Shown here: one piece after another, positions 61,567-64,000 of the stretch
Layout: each line of letters starts with the position of its first letter
Numbering within the stretch: the stretch's first letter is position 1
From: Actimicrobium sp035984655
GTDB taxonomy: Bacteria > Pseudomonadota > Gammaproteobacteria > Burkholderiales > Burkholderiaceae_D
Direction of reading: 5' to 3'
Length of the DNA: 64,000 nucleotides
Assembly (NCBI RefSeq): GCF_035984655.1
Contig: NZ_JAXCHT010000014.1
Coordinates: forward strand, 1 to 64,000
Program-made: the position numbers and the translations under genes
The notes under the pieces: generated by a model
Databases searched by the model: none
What the model was told of the DNA's origin: nothing
The model's input: only the letters and a program-made list of their open reading frames with translations

Positions 61567-62631
61567 TCAGCTGAACAGACGCAGCGCGCGGACCGAACCG
61601 GCCGGAATGTCAGCCGCGTCCATGTTCGCGTAGAACTCATTGACCTGATTGGCGATTTCAGCCAGTGCATTTTCGGTCAGCGGCTGATTGCCATCATCGA
61701 CCACGGTGCCGTCCATGCGCATGGCCAGCGAGCGGGCGCAGGCAATCATGGCGCCGAACCCGTTGTGCGGCTGCGCCACCCGTGGCACATCCAGCAACAG
61801 GGTCAGGCGCGAGGTCGTGTCGGCCGCCAGCGTGACATTGGTCGACAGCGAAAACAGCACACCGCCCTCGCCATCCGGCATGACCAGACGGCCTTCGGGA
61901 CGCAGATCGAAGCCTTGCTTTTCAAGTGCGATCAGCAAGGTATGGATGGCCCACGGTGCGCTATTGGATTGAATGTTGACGCTCAGTTGCGCGTCGAATT
62001 CGGTAATGAACTGGTGCAGCGCGCGAGCGCTTTGCATGACATGCGTCATGTCCGGCACGTCCGGATCGGCGCCCAGGTCGTCAGCCACGGTGCGCAGGCG
62101 CATCACCAGTTCCGAATACTCGATTTCATTGAGCGGATTGGTGCGGTTGGCCAATTGCACACCGGCCTGCAGCGCGGTGTAGAGGCTGCCGTGCACGATC
62201 GGTTCCCATTCGACGCCGTCCCGCAAGCCGATGAAATGGACCGGCTTGTTGCCGACGTGGCGCAACTGCTGGATGCGGCCAAGCACCTTGTCGCCGCGCA
62301 CCGGTTGCTCCAGCGCCAGCGGGATGAGGCAGTCGACCAGTTCGTCGACCGGCAATTCGCGCGCCGTCGGCGCCGCCTCGACATGCTCGACGACAGGGGC
62401 GATGGCTTCGGATTCGATGTTGCTCGCGTCCTCGCCGGCCAGGAAGCCAGGTTCAACCCGCGCCGACTGTGGCTGACTATCCGAGGGTGTCATCAGGACA
62501 TCATCGCCGGGCGACGAAAAAGCGCGTTCGACGGTTTTCCTGGCCTTGCGTTCCTGCCATTTGTTATACGAAATAACACCTGCGACGATGATGCTGCCAA
62601 TGGCAATCAGGCTGGTTTGAAGATCGGTCAT
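61567..62631 (-). CDS. zipA: Cell division protein ZipA-like
   Basis: The 354-residue product has one N-terminal membrane helix (LIAIGSIIVAGVISYNKW), an acidic linker and a C-terminal ZipA FtsZ-binding-type domain (from about residue 190 to the end). ZipA tethers FtsZ to the membrane. Its place directly upstream of ligA is the normal one in betaproteobacteria. The ATG at 62631 gives the membrane anchor; a longer frame from 63024 has no support. The smc gene often found upstream is not there. Confidence 0.88.
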   Translation of the reverse strand: MTDLQTSLIAIGSIIVAGVISYNKWQERKARKTVERAFSSPGDDVLMTPSDSQPQSARVEPGFLAGEDASNIESEAIAPVVEHVEAAPTARELPVDELVDCLIPLALEQPVRGDKVLGRIQQLRHVGNKPVHFIGLRDGVEWEPIVHGSLYTALQAGVQLANRTNPLNEIEYSELVMRLRTVADDLGADPDVPDMTHVMQSARALHQFITEFDAQLSVNIQSNSAPWAIHTLLIALEKQGFDLRPEGRLVMPDGEGGVLFSLSTNVTLAADTTSRLTLLLDVPRVAQPHNGFGAMIACARSLAMRMDGTVVDDGNQPLTENALAEIANQVNEFYANMDAADIPAGSVRALRLFS

Positions 62632-63248
62632 GCGCTGCACGCCTTCATTGCCACGATGCGGGTGAAGGGGCGCGTTGGCAGGTCGTGATTGCGTCGAATC
62701 GCGGTGGTAAGGAGAGAAAGCACGGTGGGTCTTTGCGAGTCTGAAATGGCAATGGTGGGATGCTGGCCGCGCCGCGCAGTGGGAGGCAGTCGCACGCCTG
62801 CAAGAATGGGGCTTAGGGTAAGTGTGGATGACCGAAGTTGTCAAGCCAACCGACCGCTCCCGCTGCGCTCGCGGCCGGCCGGCCGGCACGGTCGAAACGG
62901 CCAGCGCGGCCGGAATGTGAAATGGCATTGCCATTTTTTTGCCATCACAATGCTCATCGAACAAGACTGTTGGTTCCTGCGACAGCGTGCATGCGCCGAA
63001 CTGCAGGCCAGCAAGATTTATCACTGTTTCAATTAAATCTGTTTGTATTCAATCAATTAGCCATCCCCAGCCAGCCTGTCGACAACAACGATTCCCGCCG
63101 CCGTTGTTTCCGCACACCAAATTTTCGGTGTTTCGTCACCGCCTTTCGCAACCATAAGTTACCATCAACACATACCTGAAGTTCCATCAACGAACAACAG
63201 GACGGGACCGCCGCAAGCGGATATGCGAGACCAAAAAAAGTGGAAGCG
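62632..63248. other. Intergenic stretch with no supported gene
   Basis: About 617 bases between zipA and a divergent gene. Only short frames are present and none has a recognisable product. The part near 63030-63200 is AT-richer and should hold the promoter of the next gene. Confidence 0.55.
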
Positions 63249-64000
63249 ATGATGCGCGGGAAAACATTGCCCGGTTGCCGGATCAAGGGTGCACGAGCCG
63301 CGGCCTGTGCATTGACGCTCCTGTTCAGCGCCATATCGGCGTGCGCGCAGATGCAGATTCCCAATCCGTTGATTCGTCCGCACAGCCTGGCCAATCCCGA
63401 CCTGCCGCCAGTTCCTGCACCGCCAGCGCGCAGCGGCGCCGCAACTGCCTATCCCGCAGTGCCAGCGGCGATACCGGGATTGGTGTCGGACGATCCGTAT
63501 CTGCGCGAGCTGAGCGAACTCCGGGAGCGCTTTGCAGGTTTCCATGTCGCCGCCATTGTAGGCAAGCACGCCGTGCTGCGCCGTTCACTGGCCCAGCGCG
63601 GCCCGGCCACGGCGCTGGCCGCACCACCGAGCGGCGCCAGCATGGCGCCAGTGTCGCTCGGGCCCGGTACCCCGCCGACCGCACTGCGCAATGACGCAAT
63701 GACCCTGTCGGACGGTCAGGTGGTCAATGCAATCAGCCTGTCCGGCAGCCTGGTCGCGCGGGTGAGCGAGCGTCAGGTTGCGATTTTTCATGTAGTCGAT
63801 GGAACCACCAGGGGCGCCGGCCAGCGCACGATCGTATTTGCCGGCGAGCTGGAAGCGTCCGGTGCGCCACCGCCGCCAACGATCGTGCTGGAGCGCCCCG
63901 ATCCCGCTTACAAACGCAGCATCACCGTCGAAAGCAAGGTCCGCTCGGCGTCGTCCGGTGACGCTGCAGCCGCCACGGCGCCTGCCGCGCCGGCCTCGCC
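63249..64000 (+). CDS. Putative exported lipoprotein, cut by the window end
   Basis: The visible 250 codons start ATG ATG (63249 or 63252) with a signal sequence and a lipobox-like ISAC near residue 32. A Pro/Ala-rich region follows, then a globular section (DDPYLRELSELRERFAGFHV and SDGQVVNAISLSGSLVARVS), then another low-complexity tail. The short SDGQ...V...I...V pattern recalls the small beta domains of pilus and secretion proteins (MshK/PilP type), but I cannot assign a family. The 3' end lies outside the window. Confidence 0.6.
   Translation, partial: MMRGKTLPGCRIKGARAAACALTLLFSAISACAQMQIPNPLIRPHSLANPDLPPVPAPPARSGAATAYPAVPAAIPGLVSDDPYLRELSELRERFAGFHVAAIVGKHAVLRRSLAQRGPATALAAPPSGASMAPVSLGPGTPPTALRNDAMTLSDGQVVNAISLSGSLVARVSERQVAIFHVVDGTTRGAGQRTIVFAGELEASGAPPPPTIVLERPDPAYKRSITVESKVRSASSGDAAAATAPAAPAS

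Noticed and set aside
62689..63036. 115-codon frame between zipA and the last gene
   Set aside because: Low-complexity composition, no homology and no start signal.

Overview
The window is a piece of a betaproteobacterial chromosome, most likely Burkholderiales and plausibly Oxalobacteraceae. This rests on gene order and protein style: the minus-strand run rpsB-tsf-pyrH-frr-uppS-cdsA-dxr-rseP-bamA-skp-lpxD-fabZ-lpxA-lpxB-rnhB, the divergent pair ppsA/ppsR, guaB-guaA, and smpB beside ratA-rnfH. No rRNA, tRNA or CRISPR array was seen.

Bases 1 to about 20,807 are an integrative conjugative element (ICE) remnant at the 3' end of guaA. Backbone parts are a trbL tail cut by an IS21-type element, the coupled trbF-trbG-trbI genes, a DUF2274 gene, an AlpA-type regulator and a tyrosine integrase whose 5' end faces guaA. 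Between two copies of the DUF2274 gene (3576-3788 intact, 18543-18760 broken) sit about 15 kb of cargo.

The left cargo half (3.8-13.3 kb) looks GC-rich. It holds a truncated sdhC relic, an accessory trpS with two in-frame stops, two DUF2945 genes, a Rieske/FAD reductase, a DUF2231 membrane protein, a uracil-DNA-glycosylase-family gene (UDG), a DUF488 gene with one in-frame stop, and a two-gene operon for a cytochrome b/molybdopterin oxidoreductase and a PQQ-type quinoprotein. A traG 5' fragment and an IS3 transposase tail (13.8-14.1 kb) mark a scar. The right half (14.1-18.2 kb) is one compact operon: cupin, DUF488, DUF2945, UDG, sdhC, sdhD, sdhB, fdxA, DUF3330. It repeats the families of the left half in intact, diverged form and has sdhCDB without sdhA. 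This twice-present redox and nucleic-acid module is the best candidate for an undescribed system here.

From 20.8 kb on the content is core genome: GMP synthesis (guaBA), ribosome rescue (smpB), the small proteins RatA and RnfH, a photoactive-yellow-protein homologue with altered chromophore-pocket residues, a SPFH/NfeD pair, PEP synthase and its regulator, a PAS/GAF/GGDEF/EAL protein, a Kef-type antiporter, the envelope/translation macro-operon (38.4-53.7 kb), map-glnD, a pseudouridine synthase, def-galU and ligA-zipA. The last gene runs off the right edge.
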